Shown here in pieces: positions 52,889-61,171 of a stretch of DNA of 64,000 nucleotides (positions are counted from its first letter, which is position 1; every line of letters begins with the position of its first letter). This stretch comes from Janthinobacterium aquaticum. Its GTDB lineage: Bacteria; Pseudomonadota; Gammaproteobacteria; Burkholderiales; Burkholderiaceae_D. A program made the translations under genes and the position numbers. The stretch spans positions 310,001-374,000 of the forward strand of contig NZ_WFLK01000004.1 of NCBI RefSeq assembly GCF_009208565.1, in the 5' to 3' direction. The notes under the pieces are model-generated. The model made no database searches and was not told where the DNA came from. It worked only from the letters and a program-made list of their open reading frames with translations.

Positions 52889-53931
52889 TGGCCTGGATTG
52901 GTCAATACGGCATGAATCGCATCAACCGCCTTGATGACCTCGTGCGACAGCTTGATGTCGTAAGCGTCGATATTGTGCTGCAACTGCTCCAGGCTGGTGG
53001 CGCCGATAATGGTCGAAGCCACGAACCAGCGCGAGTAGCACCACGCCAGCGCCAGCTGCGCCGGAGTCAATCCATGCTCGCGCGCCAGCGCCGCGTACTG
53101 GCGCGCCGCTTCGATGGTGGCCGGGCGGATATAGCGCGGGCTCCAGCCGGCCGGGAAGATCGTCAGGCGCCCGCGCGCCTGCGGGTCGTCGAGATACTTG
53201 GCCGTCAGTTGGCCGAACGCCAGCGGGCTGTAGGCCAAGAGGCCCACGTTTTCACGGTGGCAGGTTTCGTCGAGCAGGCTGGTCTCGTAGTGGCGCGCCG
53301 TCAGGTTATACAGGTTCTGGATGCTGGCGATGCGCGGCAGGCCATGCAGTTCGGCCTGCTTGATATATTCGCATACGCCCCACGACGATTCGTTCGAGAC
53401 ACCCACATGGCCGATCTTGCCTTCCTCGACCAGCTTGCCCAGGACAGCCAGCGTGTCTTCGATGGCCACGCTGGCGCGCTCCTTGCGCGGCTCAAACACG
53501 CTGGCGCCAAAGATGGGCAGGTTGCGGCTGGGCCAGTGCAACTGGTACAGGTCGATATGGTCGGTCTGCAGGCGGCGCAGGCTGCCTTCAACGGCGGCGC
53601 GGATATTGGCCGCGTCATGGTTGCTCTTGCCGCTGCGAATCCAGTGCATCTGCGCGTTCGGACCGGCCACCTTGCTGGCGAGCACCACTTCGCTGCGCTT
53701 GCCGCTTTTCTTGAGCCAGCTGCCGATATAGCGCTCGGTGCTGCCCTGCGTCTCGGCGCTGGCCATCACCGGGTACATTTCGGCGGTGTCGATAAAGTTG
53801 ATGCCGCGCTCCAACGCATAGTCGAGCTGGCTGTGCGCTTCGGCTTCGCTGTTCTGCTCGCCAAAGGTCATGGTGCCCAGGCATATCTTGCTGACCTCAA
53901 GCGGGCTCGAACCAAGCAGTATCTTGTCCAT
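52885..53931 (-). CDS. Aldo/keto reductase (Tas-like)
   Basis: The 348-residue NADPH-dependent oxidoreductase with TIM-barrel fold. Catalytic Asp/Tyr are in D-T-A-E-M-Y-P near 48-54, Lys in A-S-K-V-A-G near 85-90, His in Q-L-H-W-P-S-R near 129-135. The layout and the length with an insert after the catalytic Tyr match E. coli Tas. Its ATG overlaps the pyrD stop (TGATG), so it is coupled to pyrD. Its TAG stop is formed by the edge of REP element R6. The substrate is unknown. Confidence 0.93.
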   Translation of the reverse strand: MDKILLGSSPLEVSKICLGTMTFGEQNSEAEAHSQLDYALERGINFIDTAEMYPVMASAETQGSTERYIGSWLKKSGKRSEVVLASKVAGPNAQMHWIRSGKSNHDAANIRAAVEGSLRRLQTDHIDLYQLHWPSRNLPIFGASVFEPRKERASVAIEDTLAVLGKLVEEGKIGHVGVSNESSWGVCEYIKQAELHGLPRIASIQNLYNLTARHYETSLLDETCHRENVGLLAYSPLAFGQLTAKYLDDPQARGRLTIFPAGWSPRYIRPATIEAARQYAALAREHGLTPAQLALAWCYSRWFVASTIIGATSLEQLQHNIDAYDIKLSHEVIKAVDAIHAVLTNPGQ

Positions 53932-54980
53932 CAGGCCGCCTTCTTGCCGCGCAGGGCGCGTGCGCAGTCGCCGACCAGACCCGGTCCAGCGTAGATCAGG
54001 CCGCTATACAGCTGCACCAACTGCGCACCAGCGTCGAGCTTGGCCACCGCATCCTGCCCGCGCATAATGCCGCCCACGCCGATAATCGGCAGCGCGTCGC
54101 CCAGTTCGGCTTTCAGCAGGCGGATCACGGTATTGGACAGTTCAAACACCGGCGCACCGGACAGACCCCCGGCTTCCGCGCCATGCTGCATGCCCTCGAC
54201 GGCGCTGCGCGAGAGCGTGGTATTGGTGGCGATCACGCCGTCGATTTGATGGCGTGTGAGCGAATCGGCGATGCTTTTCACCTGCTCGCCATCCATGTCC
54301 GGTGCGATTTTCAAGGCAAGTGGCACGTAGCGCTTGTGCTGGTCGGCCAGCCGTGCCTGTGCCTGTTTCAGCTGCGACAGCAGCGCGTCGAGTTCCGAGG
54401 CGCCTTGCAGCTGGCGCAAGTTCTTGGTGTTGGGCGAGGAGATATTGACCGTCACATAGCTGGCGTACGGATAGACTTTTTCCAGGCACAGCAGGTAGTC
54501 GTCGGCCGCGCGCTCGATTGGCGTATCGGCGTTCTTGCCGATATTAAGGCCCAGCACGCCGGCGCGGTTCTGATAGAACTTCGAAGCCTGTACATTGGCG
54601 ACAAATGCATCGACGCCGCCGTTATTGAAACCCATGCGGTTAATAATGCCCTGCGCCTGCGGCAGGCGGAAGATGCGTGGCTTGGGATTGCCGGCCTGCG
54701 CGCGCGGCGTCACGGTGCCCACTTCGATCGAGCCGAAACCGAGGTCGGCCAGCGCATCGATATAGGCGCCATCCTTGTCGAGCCCGGCGGCCAGGCCGAC
54801 CGGATTGGGGAAGGTAATGCCCATCACGGTGCGCGGGTCGGCGGCCGGCTTGCCGACCAGTTTGGTCAGGCCCAGGCTGGCGGCGCGTTTCAGGGCCGGC
54901 AGGGTGAAATGGTGGGCCGCTTCGGCATCCATCGAGAACAGCAGCGGACGGGCAAGGGAATACAGGAAATTTTCGGACAT
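53931..54980 (-). CDS. pyrD: Dihydroorotate dehydrogenase (quinone), class 2
   Basis: Membrane-associated FMN enzyme of pyrimidine synthesis, 349 residues. The N-terminal helical extension (about 1-45) that docks to the membrane marks class 2. FMN-binding and catalytic segments: [10 protein letters not shown] near 62-71, N-R-M-G-F-N-N near 110-116, V-N-I-S-S-P-N-T near 175-182 with the class-2 catalytic Ser, T-N-T-T near 246. It is the first gene of pyrD-AKR and divergent from the tricorn-type gene. Confidence 0.96.
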   Translation of the reverse strand: MSENFLYSLARPLLFSMDAEAAHHFTLPALKRAASLGLTKLVGKPAADPRTVMGITFPNPVGLAAGLDKDGAYIDALADLGFGSIEVGTVTPRAQAGNPKPRIFRLPQAQGIINRMGFNNGGVDAFVANVQASKFYQNRAGVLGLNIGKNADTPIERAADDYLLCLEKVYPYASYVTVNISSPNTKNLRQLQGASELDALLSQLKQAQARLADQHKRYVPLALKIAPDMDGEQVKSIADSLTRHQIDGVIATNTTLSRSAVEGMQHGAEAGGLSGAPVFELSNTVIRLLKAELGDALPIIGVGGIMRGQDAVAKLDAGAQLVQLYSGLIYAGPGLVGDCARALRGKKAA

Positions 54981-55132
54981 GGGCGCTTAATAAGATTTTT
55001 CGCATATTTTACCGTGTTCGCATGGTGCATCCATGTATAGTATTTCATTGCCTTTTGCCAATTTTCTCCATCACACGGCGCGAGGCAGCTGTTGTGCGCG
55101 TATTTTCCTCAACCCCGAAAAGCGAGACATCA

Positions 55133-58100
55133 TTGAAAAAGAACCGTATCCTGGCAGCGCTGGCTGCCGCCGGCGCCTTAACGCTTCTGGCCAGCCAGCC
55201 GGCCTATGCCCTGCCCAATACGCTAGACACCCGCATGATCAGCGAGCCGGCCGTGTCCAGCCAGCATATCGCCTTTATCTATGCCGGCGACCTGTGGCTG
55301 ACCAATCTTGATGGCGGCGGTGCGCGGCGCCTGACCTCCGACCTGGGCGACAAGTCCAATCCGGTGTTTTCCCCGGATGGCAGCCTGATTGCTTACAGCG
55401 CCAATATCGACGGCAATATCGATGTGTATGTGATCGCGGCGGCCGGCGGCGTGCCGCGCCGGCTGACCTTCCATCCGGGCGTGGACCTGGCGCAGGCGTT
55501 TACGCCAGACGGCAAGGCGGTGATGTTTACGTCGCCGCGCGCGGCTTTCAATAACCGCTTTCAAAAACTGTTTACGGTGCCGGTGGCCGGCGGCGTGGAA
55601 ACCCAGCTCGAGATTCCCAACGCCTCGCGCGCCACCTATTCGCCCGACGGTACGCGCATTGCCTACAACCCGCTGATGCCGGCCTTCAAACAGTGGAAGC
55701 GCTATCGCGGCGGTACCAATTCCTGGCTGTGGCTGTTCTCGTCCAAAGACAAGTCGATTGAAAAAATCCCGCAGCCTGCCACGCGCTCGAACGATGTCGA
55801 TCCGATCTGGCTGGGCGACACCGTGTATTTCCGCTCCGACCGCAATGGCGAATTCAATCTGTACGCCTACGATCTCAAGACGAAGGCAGTGCGCCAGCTG
55901 ACGCAGCATACCGATTTCCCGGTGCTGAATGCCTCGGCCTCGGCCACCAGCGGCAAGCTCATCTACGAGCAGGCCGGCTACCTGCACTCGCTGGACCTGG
56001 CCAGCGGCCAGAGCAAAAAGCTGACCATCGGCGTGGCAGCCGACCTGGGCCAGACGCGCCCGCGCTGGGTCAAGAATCCAAAATATATCCGCGACGCGTC
56101 GATCTCGCCATCGGGCGCGCGCGTGGCGTTCGAGTACCGCGGCGAGATCGTCACCATCCCGGCCGACAAGGGCGATGTGCGCAACCTGACGCAGACGGCT
56201 GGCGTGCATGAACGCAATCCAATCTGGTCGCCCGACGGCCGCTCGGTTGCGTATTTTTCCGACGAGTCGGGCGAGTACGCACTGCACGTGCGCGCGCAGG
56301 ACGGCAAGGGGCCGGTGAAAAAATTCAAGCTCAATGGCAGCGGCTTTTACGACAGCGCCGTCTGGTCGCCCGACAGCAGCAAGATCGCTTTTGCCGACAA
56401 CGGCTGGAGCCTGTATATGATCGACGTGTACACCGGCAAGCAACAGAAAGTCGCCACCGAGCCGATGTACGGTGTCGACAAGAGCCTGCGCGCGGCCTGG
56501 GCGCCCGATTCGCGCTGGCTGGCCTACACCCTCAATTCGCCCACCTATACGCGCAGTGCCTATATCTACTCGGTCGAGCAGCACAAGTCGATGCCGGTCA
56601 CCGACGGCCTGTCGGACGTGGCCGAGCCAGTCTTCGACAAGAGCGGCAAATATCTGTACTTCTTTGCCTCGACCAATGCCGGTCCGAGCAATAACTGGTT
56701 CTCGCAGCAGAACGAAGACAACCTGGTCACGCGCACGGTCTGGATGGCGGTGCTTCGGCGCGACCTGCCGTCGCCGCTGATCAAGGAAAGCGACGAGGAA
56801 AAGGCAGCCGCAAGCGAGCAGAAAAAAGACGGCGCCAGGGTCGAGACGGACAGCAAAGCCGAAGCGAAGATCGATCCGAAGACAGGGCGCGATGATCCGA
56901 AAGTGACGGTGGCGCCGGTAGCGCCAATCAGCATCGATTTTGACGGCATCGCTACGCGCATCGTCGACCTGCCGCTGACGGCCGCGCAGTTTTCCAGCCT
57001 GGCCGCTGGCGCTGCTGGCCAGATATTCCTGCTGCGCGAGAACGACGGCAAGAAAGCCGTCCAGCGCTTTGACCTGAAGGAGCGCAAGGCCGAAACCGTG
57101 GTGGCCGATGCCGACGATTTCGAGGTGTCGGCCGATGGCAAGAAGCTGCTGTACCGCAGCAAGGACAACTGGGCCATGGGATCGGCCACCGGAAAAATGC
57201 TGGCGCCGGGCGAAGGCAAGGTCAAGGTCGACGCCATCGAAGTGAAGGCTGATCCGCGCGCCGAATGGACGCAGATTTTCAACGAGGTCTGGCGCATCAA
57301 CCGCGACTACTTTTATGATCCGGGCATGCACGGCGTCAACTGGCAGGCCATGCGCGACAAGTACGCGGCTTTCCTGCCCGAACTGTCGAGCCGGGCCGAC
57401 CTGAACCGGCTGATACAGTGGATGTGCAGCGAGCTGGCGGTGGGCCATCATCGCGGCGGTGGCGGCGACGATTTTATCGACGCGAAAAAAGTGCCGGGCG
57501 GCCTATTGGGCGCCGACTATGACGTGAGCAATGGCCGCTATCGTTTCAGCAAGGTATATGGCGGCCTGAACTGGAACCCCAAGCTGCGCGCGCCGTTGAC
57601 CGAGCCTGGCCTGAACGTCAAGGCCGGCGAATACCTGCTGGCTGTCGATGGCCGTGCCCTGACGCCGCCAACCAACCTCTACAGCGCCTTTGAAAACACG
57701 GCTGACAAAGCCATCGATATTACCGTCGGTCCGAACCCCGACGGCAAGGGCGCACGCACCATCACGGTGGTGCCGGTGGCCGGCGAAGAGGCGCTGCGCA
57801 ATCGCGACTGGATCGAAGGCAATATGCGCAAGGTCAATGCTGCTACCGGCGGCAAGGTTGCCTATGTGTATGTGCCCAATACGGCGGGCCTGGGCCACAC
57901 CTACTTCAAGCGCTACTTCTTCCCGCAGGCCGACAAGCAGGCGATCATTATCGACGAGCGCTTCAATGGCGGCGGCAGCGTGGCCGACTACTATATCGAG
58001 ATACTGCAGAAGAAGGAAATCGCCTGGTGGGCCATGCGCTACGGCGCCGACATGAAGACGCCGTCAGCCTCGATCCAGGGGCCGCGCGCGATGCTGATCG

Positions 58101-58456
58101 ACGAGACGGCCGGTTCGGGCGGCGATCTGCTTCCATGGATGTTCCGCAAGAACAACATGGGGCCATTAATCGGCAAGGCCACCTGGGGTGGCCTGGTCGG
58201 CATCCTGGGCTTTCCGGTGCTGATGGACGGCGGCACGATCACTGCGCCCAACCTGGCCTTCTGGACCCGTGAAAACGGCTGGGGCGTGGAAAACGAAGGC
58301 GTGGCGCCCGATATCGAAGTCGAGCAAACGCCGGCCGACGTGATCGCCGGGCGCGACCCGCAGCTGGAGAAAGCGATTGCCGTGATCCAGGAAGAGCTGG
58401 CGAAAAATCCGCCGGTCAAGCCGGTGCGGCCGGCTTATCCGGACAAGAGCAAATGA
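55133..58456 (+). CDS. Tricorn-type S41 protease with beta-propeller and PDZ
   Basis: The large secreted peptidase has about 1107 residues from a TTG start. Domain order: signal peptide (ending QPAYA near 26), seven- then six-bladed beta-propeller-like repeats (S-P-D-G/S motifs, about 30-640), core region with an H-H-R-G-G-G-G segment near 772 (tricorn catalytic His), PDZ about 800-880, S41 domain with the nucleophile in GSGGD near 994. Upstream in-frame codons (GTG 55094, ATG-less to 55022) would put about 13-37 hydrophilic residues before the signal peptide; TTG 55133 gives a clean KKNR n-region. It probably degrades peptides in the periplasm. Confidence 0.88.
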   Translation: MKKNRILAALAAAGALTLLASQPAYALPNTLDTRMISEPAVSSQHIAFIYAGDLWLTNLDGGGARRLTSDLGDKSNPVFSPDGSLIAYSANIDGNIDVYVIAAAGGVPRRLTFHPGVDLAQAFTPDGKAVMFTSPRAAFNNRFQKLFTVPVAGGVETQLEIPNASRATYSPDGTRIAYNPLMPAFKQWKRYRGGTNSWLWLFSSKDKSIEKIPQPATRSNDVDPIWLGDTVYFRSDRNGEFNLYAYDLKTKAVRQLTQHTDFPVLNASASATSGKLIYEQAGYLHSLDLASGQSKKLTIGVAADLGQTRPRWVKNPKYIRDASISPSGARVAFEYRGEIVTIPADKGDVRNLTQTAGVHERNPIWSPDGRSVAYFSDESGEYALHVRAQDGKGPVKKFKLNGSGFYDSAVWSPDSSKIAFADNGWSLYMIDVYTGKQQKVATEPMYGVDKSLRAAWAPDSRWLAYTLNSPTYTRSAYIYSVEQHKSMPVTDGLSDVAEPVFDKSGKYLYFFASTNAGPSNNWFSQQNEDNLVTRTVWMAVLRRDLPSPLIKESDEEKAAASEQKKDGARVETDSKAEAKIDPKTGRDDPKVTVAPVAPISIDFDGIATRIVDLPLTAAQFSSLAAGAAGQIFLLRENDGKKAVQRFDLKERKAETVVADADDFEVSADGKKLLYRSKDNWAMGSATGKMLAPGEGKVKVDAIEVKADPRAEWTQIFNEVWRINRDYFYDPGMHGVNWQAMRDKYAAFLPELSSRADLNRLIQWMCSELAVGHHRGGGGDDFIDAKKVPGGLLGADYDVSNGRYRFSKVYGGLNWNPKLRAPLTEPGLNVKAGEYLLAVDGRALTPPTNLYSAFENTADKAIDITVGPNPDGKGARTITVVPVAGEEALRNRDWIEGNMRKVNAATGGKVAYVYVPNTAGLGHTYFKRYFFPQADKQAIIIDERFNGGGSVADYYIEILQKKEIAWWAMRYGADMKTPSASIQGPRAMLIDETAGSGGDLLPWMFRKNNMGPLIGKATWGGLVGILGFPVLMDGGTITAPNLAFWTRENGWGVENEGVAPDIEVEQTPADVIAGRDPQLEKAIAVIQEELAKNPPVKPVRPAYPDKSK

Positions 58457-58466
58457 GGTGGATCCC

Positions 58467-58560
58467 GTAGGTCGGATTAGCGCTACGCGCGTAATCCGAC
58501 AACACCGCTGACGCCAACAATGTTGTCGGATTACGGCCCGAAGGGCCTAATCCGACCTAC
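58467..58560. repeat. REP-like pair R7
   Basis: Left element from GTAG 58467 with inner helix GCGC-TAC-GCGC. Right element ends CCTAC at 58560 with inner helix GGCCC-GAA-GGGCC. The linker contains CAACAATGTTG. It lies between the convergent tricorn-type gene and bpt, 11 and 5 bp from their stops. Confidence 0.86.
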
Positions 58561-58564
58561 GGGT

Positions 58565-59287
58565 TTACAGCTCCACCCACAAGCCCTTGATGCGCGCTTC
58601 GAGCGGGCGGTAGTTGATCTTGTAGGCCATCTTGGGGCTTTGCTCGATCCAGTAGCCGAGGTAGACATAGGGCAGGGCCAGTTCGCGCGCCTGCTCGATC
58701 TGCCACAGGATGTTGTAGGTGCCGTAGGAGGCGCCGTCCACGTCGGGATCGAAGAAGGTATAGACCGACGACAGGCCGTCGGCCAGCACGTCGATAATGC
58801 TGACCATGCGCAGCGTGCCGGCGGGGTCGCGGAACTCGACCAGGCGCGTATTGACGCGGCTTTGCAGCAAAAACTGCGCGTACTGGTCGCGGCTGTCCTG
58901 GTCCATGCCGCCACCGGCGTGGCGCGTGCTCTGGTAGCGCAGGTACAGTTCGTAGTGTTCGTCGAGGAACGACAGCGTGGCCACGCCGGCGCGCAGGTCG
59001 GCATGGCGTTTCCAGGCGCGCCGCTGGGTACGGCTGGGCGCAAAGCGCTCGGCTGCCACCCGTACCGGAATGCAGGCCTGGCAGCCGTCGCAATACGGGC
59101 GATAAGTAAAGATGCCGCTGCGGCGAAAGCCGTTGCGTACCAGTTCCGAATACACATCGCTGTTGATCAGGTGCGAAGGCGTGGCCACCTGCGACCTGGC
59201 CTGGCGGTCATCGAGATAGCTGCACGGGTAGGGCGCCGTCGTATAGAACTGCAGCGTGGCAAACGGTAGTTCGTTCAGGTGCGTCAT
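58565..59287 (-). CDS. bpt: Aspartate/glutamate leucyltransferase (ATE1-like)
   Basis: The 240-residue aminoacyl-tRNA-protein transferase attaches Leu to N-terminal Asp/Glu, creating bacterial N-degrons for ClpS/ClpAP. The N-terminal cysteine motif [12 protein letters not shown] near 67-78 and the C-terminal L-G-Y-W-I-E-x-S-x-K-M-x-Y-K segment near 213-226 are ATE1-family signatures. It lies downstream of aat (55 bp) in the Nudix-aat-bpt run, typical of beta-proteobacteria. Confidence 0.95.
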   Translation of the reverse strand: MTHLNELPFATLQFYTTAPYPCSYLDDRQARSQVATPSHLINSDVYSELVRNGFRRSGIFTYRPYCDGCQACIPVRVAAERFAPSRTQRRAWKRHADLRAGVATLSFLDEHYELYLRYQSTRHAGGGMDQDSRDQYAQFLLQSRVNTRLVEFRDPAGTLRMVSIIDVLADGLSSVYTFFDPDVDGASYGTYNILWQIEQARELALPYVYLGYWIEQSPKMAYKINYRPLEARIKGLWVEL

Positions 59288-59342
59288 GTCGGTCCAGTAT
59301 CAGGCGGCGCAGGCAGCGATATTCGGTATAACCATAGCATAG

Positions 59343-60065
59343 CTAGGCGCCGGGCGCAGCGTGCCAGTCGGTGATCTGCGGCGCCGTGATCGCCAAGCGC
59401 AGATGATCAAGGAACTGCTTGCGCGAAATGGGCGCCGCGCCCAAGGACGCCAGGTGGCGCGTCTCCTGCTGGCAGTCGATCATGGCCACGCCGCGCTCTT
59501 TGAGAAAGCGCACCAGTTGCGCCAGCGCGATCTTCGAGCCGTCGCTCACGCGCGCAAACATCGATTCGCCATAAAACATGCGCCCGATCGACACACCATA
59601 GGCGCCACCGACCAGTTCGCCATCGAGCCACAGCTCCGATGAATGCGCATAGCCGAGCTTGTGCAGGCCCGTGTAGCCGGCCACGATTTCCTCGGAAATC
59701 CAGGTGCCCGGGCCATCCTTGCGCGGCGCCGCGCAGGCGCGCATGACGGCCTCGAAGTTGCCGTCGAAGCGCAGCTGCCAGCGCCCGTCGCTGGCGGCAC
59801 TGCGCTCGACCTTGCGGATGGCTTTCTGCAGGCTGTCGGAAACCTTGAAGTTTTCCGTCATCAGCACCATGCGCGGATCGGTGCTCCACCACAGTATCGG
59901 CTGGCCTTCGGAAAACCACGGGAAGATGCCGTGCCGGTAGGCGTCCAACAGCCGCCTGGGCGACAGGTCGGCGCCGGCCGCCAGCAGGCCCGGCGCCTCG
60001 TCGGTGGCCGTCAGCGCGCGCGAGACGTCGGGAAACGGCGTATGCAGGTCGAGCCAGGGAATCAT
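59343..60065 (-). CDS. aat: Leucyl/phenylalanyl-tRNA-protein transferase
   Basis: The 240-residue cytosolic enzyme adds Leu/Phe to N-terminal Arg/Lys for ClpS recognition. Family motifs: G-L-L-A-A-G-A-D-L near 26-34, Y-R-H-G-I-F-P-W-F near 43-51, the [10 protein letters not shown] segment near 59-68 and H-S-S-E-L-W-D/L-G near 141-149. It follows the Nudix gene by 6 bp and precedes bpt; aat and bpt together cover basic and acidic N-termini. Confidence 0.97.
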   Translation of the reverse strand: MIPWLDLHTPFPDVSRALTATDEAPGLLAAGADLSPRRLLDAYRHGIFPWFSEGQPILWWSTDPRMVLMTENFKVSDSLQKAIRKVERSAASDGRWQLRFDGNFEAVMRACAAPRKDGPGTWISEEIVAGYTGLHKLGYAHSSELWLDGELVGGAYGVSIGRMFYGESMFARVSDGSKIALAQLVRFLKERGVAMIDCQQETRHLASLGAAPISRKQFLDHLRLAITAPQITDWHAAPGA

Positions 60066-60071
60066 CGCGCC

Positions 60072-60647
60072 TCAGTCTGCAGGAATGGCCATCGGACGGG
60101 TGATGTCGCCTGTATGCACGCCATAGCTGCCGCCTTCGCGCAGTTTGGCGCGGTCGGCAAAGAACAGTTCGAGCGTGGTGCGCACGGTGGGGAAGGCCAG
60201 CTCTTCCCAGGGGATGGCTTCCTCGGCAAACAGGCGTACCTCCAGGCTTTCGATGCCGGGCGCAAAATCGAGGTCGAGCAGGCGCGCCAGGTAAAACAAA
60301 TGCACCTGGTGTACGCGCTGCACGTTGAGCAGCGAGAACAGATTGCCCAACTCGATATGTGCACCCGCTTCCTCGACCGTTTCACGCGCTGCCGCCTCGG
60401 CGGTGGTCTCATCGTTTTCCATAAAGCCGGCCGGCAGCGTCCAGTAGCCGTAGCGCGGCTCGATGGCGCGCGTGCACAGCAGCACCTGCGCCTTGCCGTC
60501 GACCTCCCACACTGGAATCGAGCCGACCACCATTTTCGGATTCTGGTAATGGATGGTGCCGCATTGTGGACAGACATGGCGCAGGCGGTTGTCGCCGTCC
60601 GGTATCGACAGGCTGACGGGATGGGCGCATTCGGAGCAGAATTTCAT
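60072..60647 (-). CDS. Zinc-ribbon Nudix hydrolase
   Basis: The 191-residue protein has an N-terminal zinc ribbon (Cys4, Cys7, Cys26, Cys29) followed by a Nudix domain. The Nudix box is complete: Gly74, Glu80, Arg88-Glu89, Glu92, Glu93, Gly95. This resembles NudC/NADH pyrophosphatase-like or ADP-ribose-type proteins, but the length is short for NudC and the substrate is open. It is the first gene of Nudix-aat-bpt. Start ATG 60647 begins at the first zinc ligand region. Confidence 0.9.
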   Translation of the reverse strand: MKFCSECAHPVSLSIPDGDNRLRHVCPQCGTIHYQNPKMVVGSIPVWEVDGKAQVLLCTRAIEPRYGYWTLPAGFMENDETTAEAAARETVEEAGAHIELGNLFSLLNVQRVHQVHLFYLARLLDLDFAPGIESLEVRLFAEEAIPWEELAFPTVRTTLELFFADRAKLREGGSYGVHTGDITRPMAIPAD

Positions 60648-60752
60648 GGGCGGCTAGGGAAAAGAGTGTATTGGTTTAGTCATGAGTGTAACGCTTACTG
60701 TACACCGACTGCCCATCAAATGGCGCTATTGCGGGCGGTGCAAAGATAGCTA

Positions 60753-60782
60753 TTGCCTAAACCCCTGTGTTGCGCATATAAT
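60753..60782 (+). promoter_or_regulatory. promoter of first initiator tRNA
   Basis: TTGCCT (60753-60758), 18-bp spacer, consensus TATAAT (60777-60782), ending 5 bp before the mature tRNA 5' end. Confidence 0.7.
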
Positions 60783-60787
60783 TCTTG

Positions 60788-60864
60788 TGCGGGGTGGAGC
60801 AGTCTGGCAGCTCGTCGGGCTCATAACCCGAAGGTCACAGGTTCAAATCCTGTCCCCGCAACCA
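60788..60864 (+). tRNA. initiator tRNA-fMet (CAU), copy 1
   Basis: A 77-nt cloverleaf with CCA encoded. Anticodon CAT sits in GGGCTCATAACCC, with the three G-C pairs of the anticodon stem that mark initiators. Position 1 is T facing A72, whereas E. coli has C1-A72. The body is identical to copy 2. Confidence 0.97.
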
Positions 60865-60871
60865 ATACCTG

Positions 60872-60908
60872 AAAGGCCGCTGATACTGCAAAGTGTCAGC
60901 GGCCTTTT
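60872..60908 (+). terminator. terminator after tRNA-fMet copy 1
   Basis: AAGGCCGCTGA ... TCAGCGGCCTT hairpin with a 12-nt loop, followed by TTTTGC. It separates the two tRNA units, so copy 2 needs its own promoter. Confidence 0.8.
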
Positions 60909-60937
60909 GCATTGCGGGCAATATGTCAACGCTACCC

Positions 60938-60967
60938 TTTACGCCGCGTCACAATCTGGTATATAAT
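60938..60967 (+). promoter_or_regulatory. promoter of second initiator tRNA
   Basis: TTTACG (60938-60943), 18-bp spacer, consensus TATAAT (60962-60967). The sequence from ATATAATTCTTG into the tRNA is identical to copy 1, but the upstream sequence is different. Confidence 0.65.
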
Positions 60968-60972
60968 TCTTG

Positions 60973-61049
60973 TGCGGGGTGGAGCAGTCTGGCAGCTCGT
61001 CGGGCTCATAACCCGAAGGTCACAGGTTCAAATCCTGTCCCCGCAACCA
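60973..61049 (+). tRNA. initiator tRNA-fMet (CAU), copy 2
   Basis: A 77-nt tRNA identical to copy 1 over its full length, including U1, the GGG/CCC anticodon stem and the encoded CCA. It starts 185 bp after copy 1. The identity extends back to ATATAATTCTTG, so the duplicated unit includes the -10 box. Confidence 0.97.
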
Positions 61050-61056
61050 ATTCGAA

Positions 61057-61094
61057 GCCGCTGATTCCTCGCAAAAGGGTCAGCGGTTTTTTTT
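61057..61094 (+). terminator. terminator after tRNA-fMet copy 2
   Basis: CCGCTGA ... TCAGCGG hairpin followed by eight T. The stem shares the CCGCTGA/TCAGCGG core with the terminator of copy 1, so it may have been part of the duplication. Confidence 0.88.
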
Positions 61095-61115
61095 ATGTTC
61101 AACGGAAAAGCCGGC

Positions 61116-61153
61116 GTAGGTCGGATTAGCCGCGTAGCGGCGTAATCCGACGA
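61116..61153. repeat. REP-like single element R8
   Basis: GTAGGTCGGATTA and TAATCCGAC arms with inner helix GCCGC-GTA-GCGGC. It is a left-type element alone, between the tRNA terminator and the convergent molybdenum hydroxylase gene. Confidence 0.82.
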
Positions 61154-61171
61154 CACCCTTAACCCTGAACC

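Noticed and set aside
55223-57451. Minus-strand open frame of 742 codons opposite the tricorn-type gene
   Set aside because: The plus-strand frame has propeller repeats and catalytic motifs; the antisense frame has none.
7407-61153. CRISPR array or transposon ends
   Set aside because: The recurring elements are far apart, palindromic and lack equal spacers, and no transposase, cas gene or target-site duplication is visible, so a REP-like family is the better reading.
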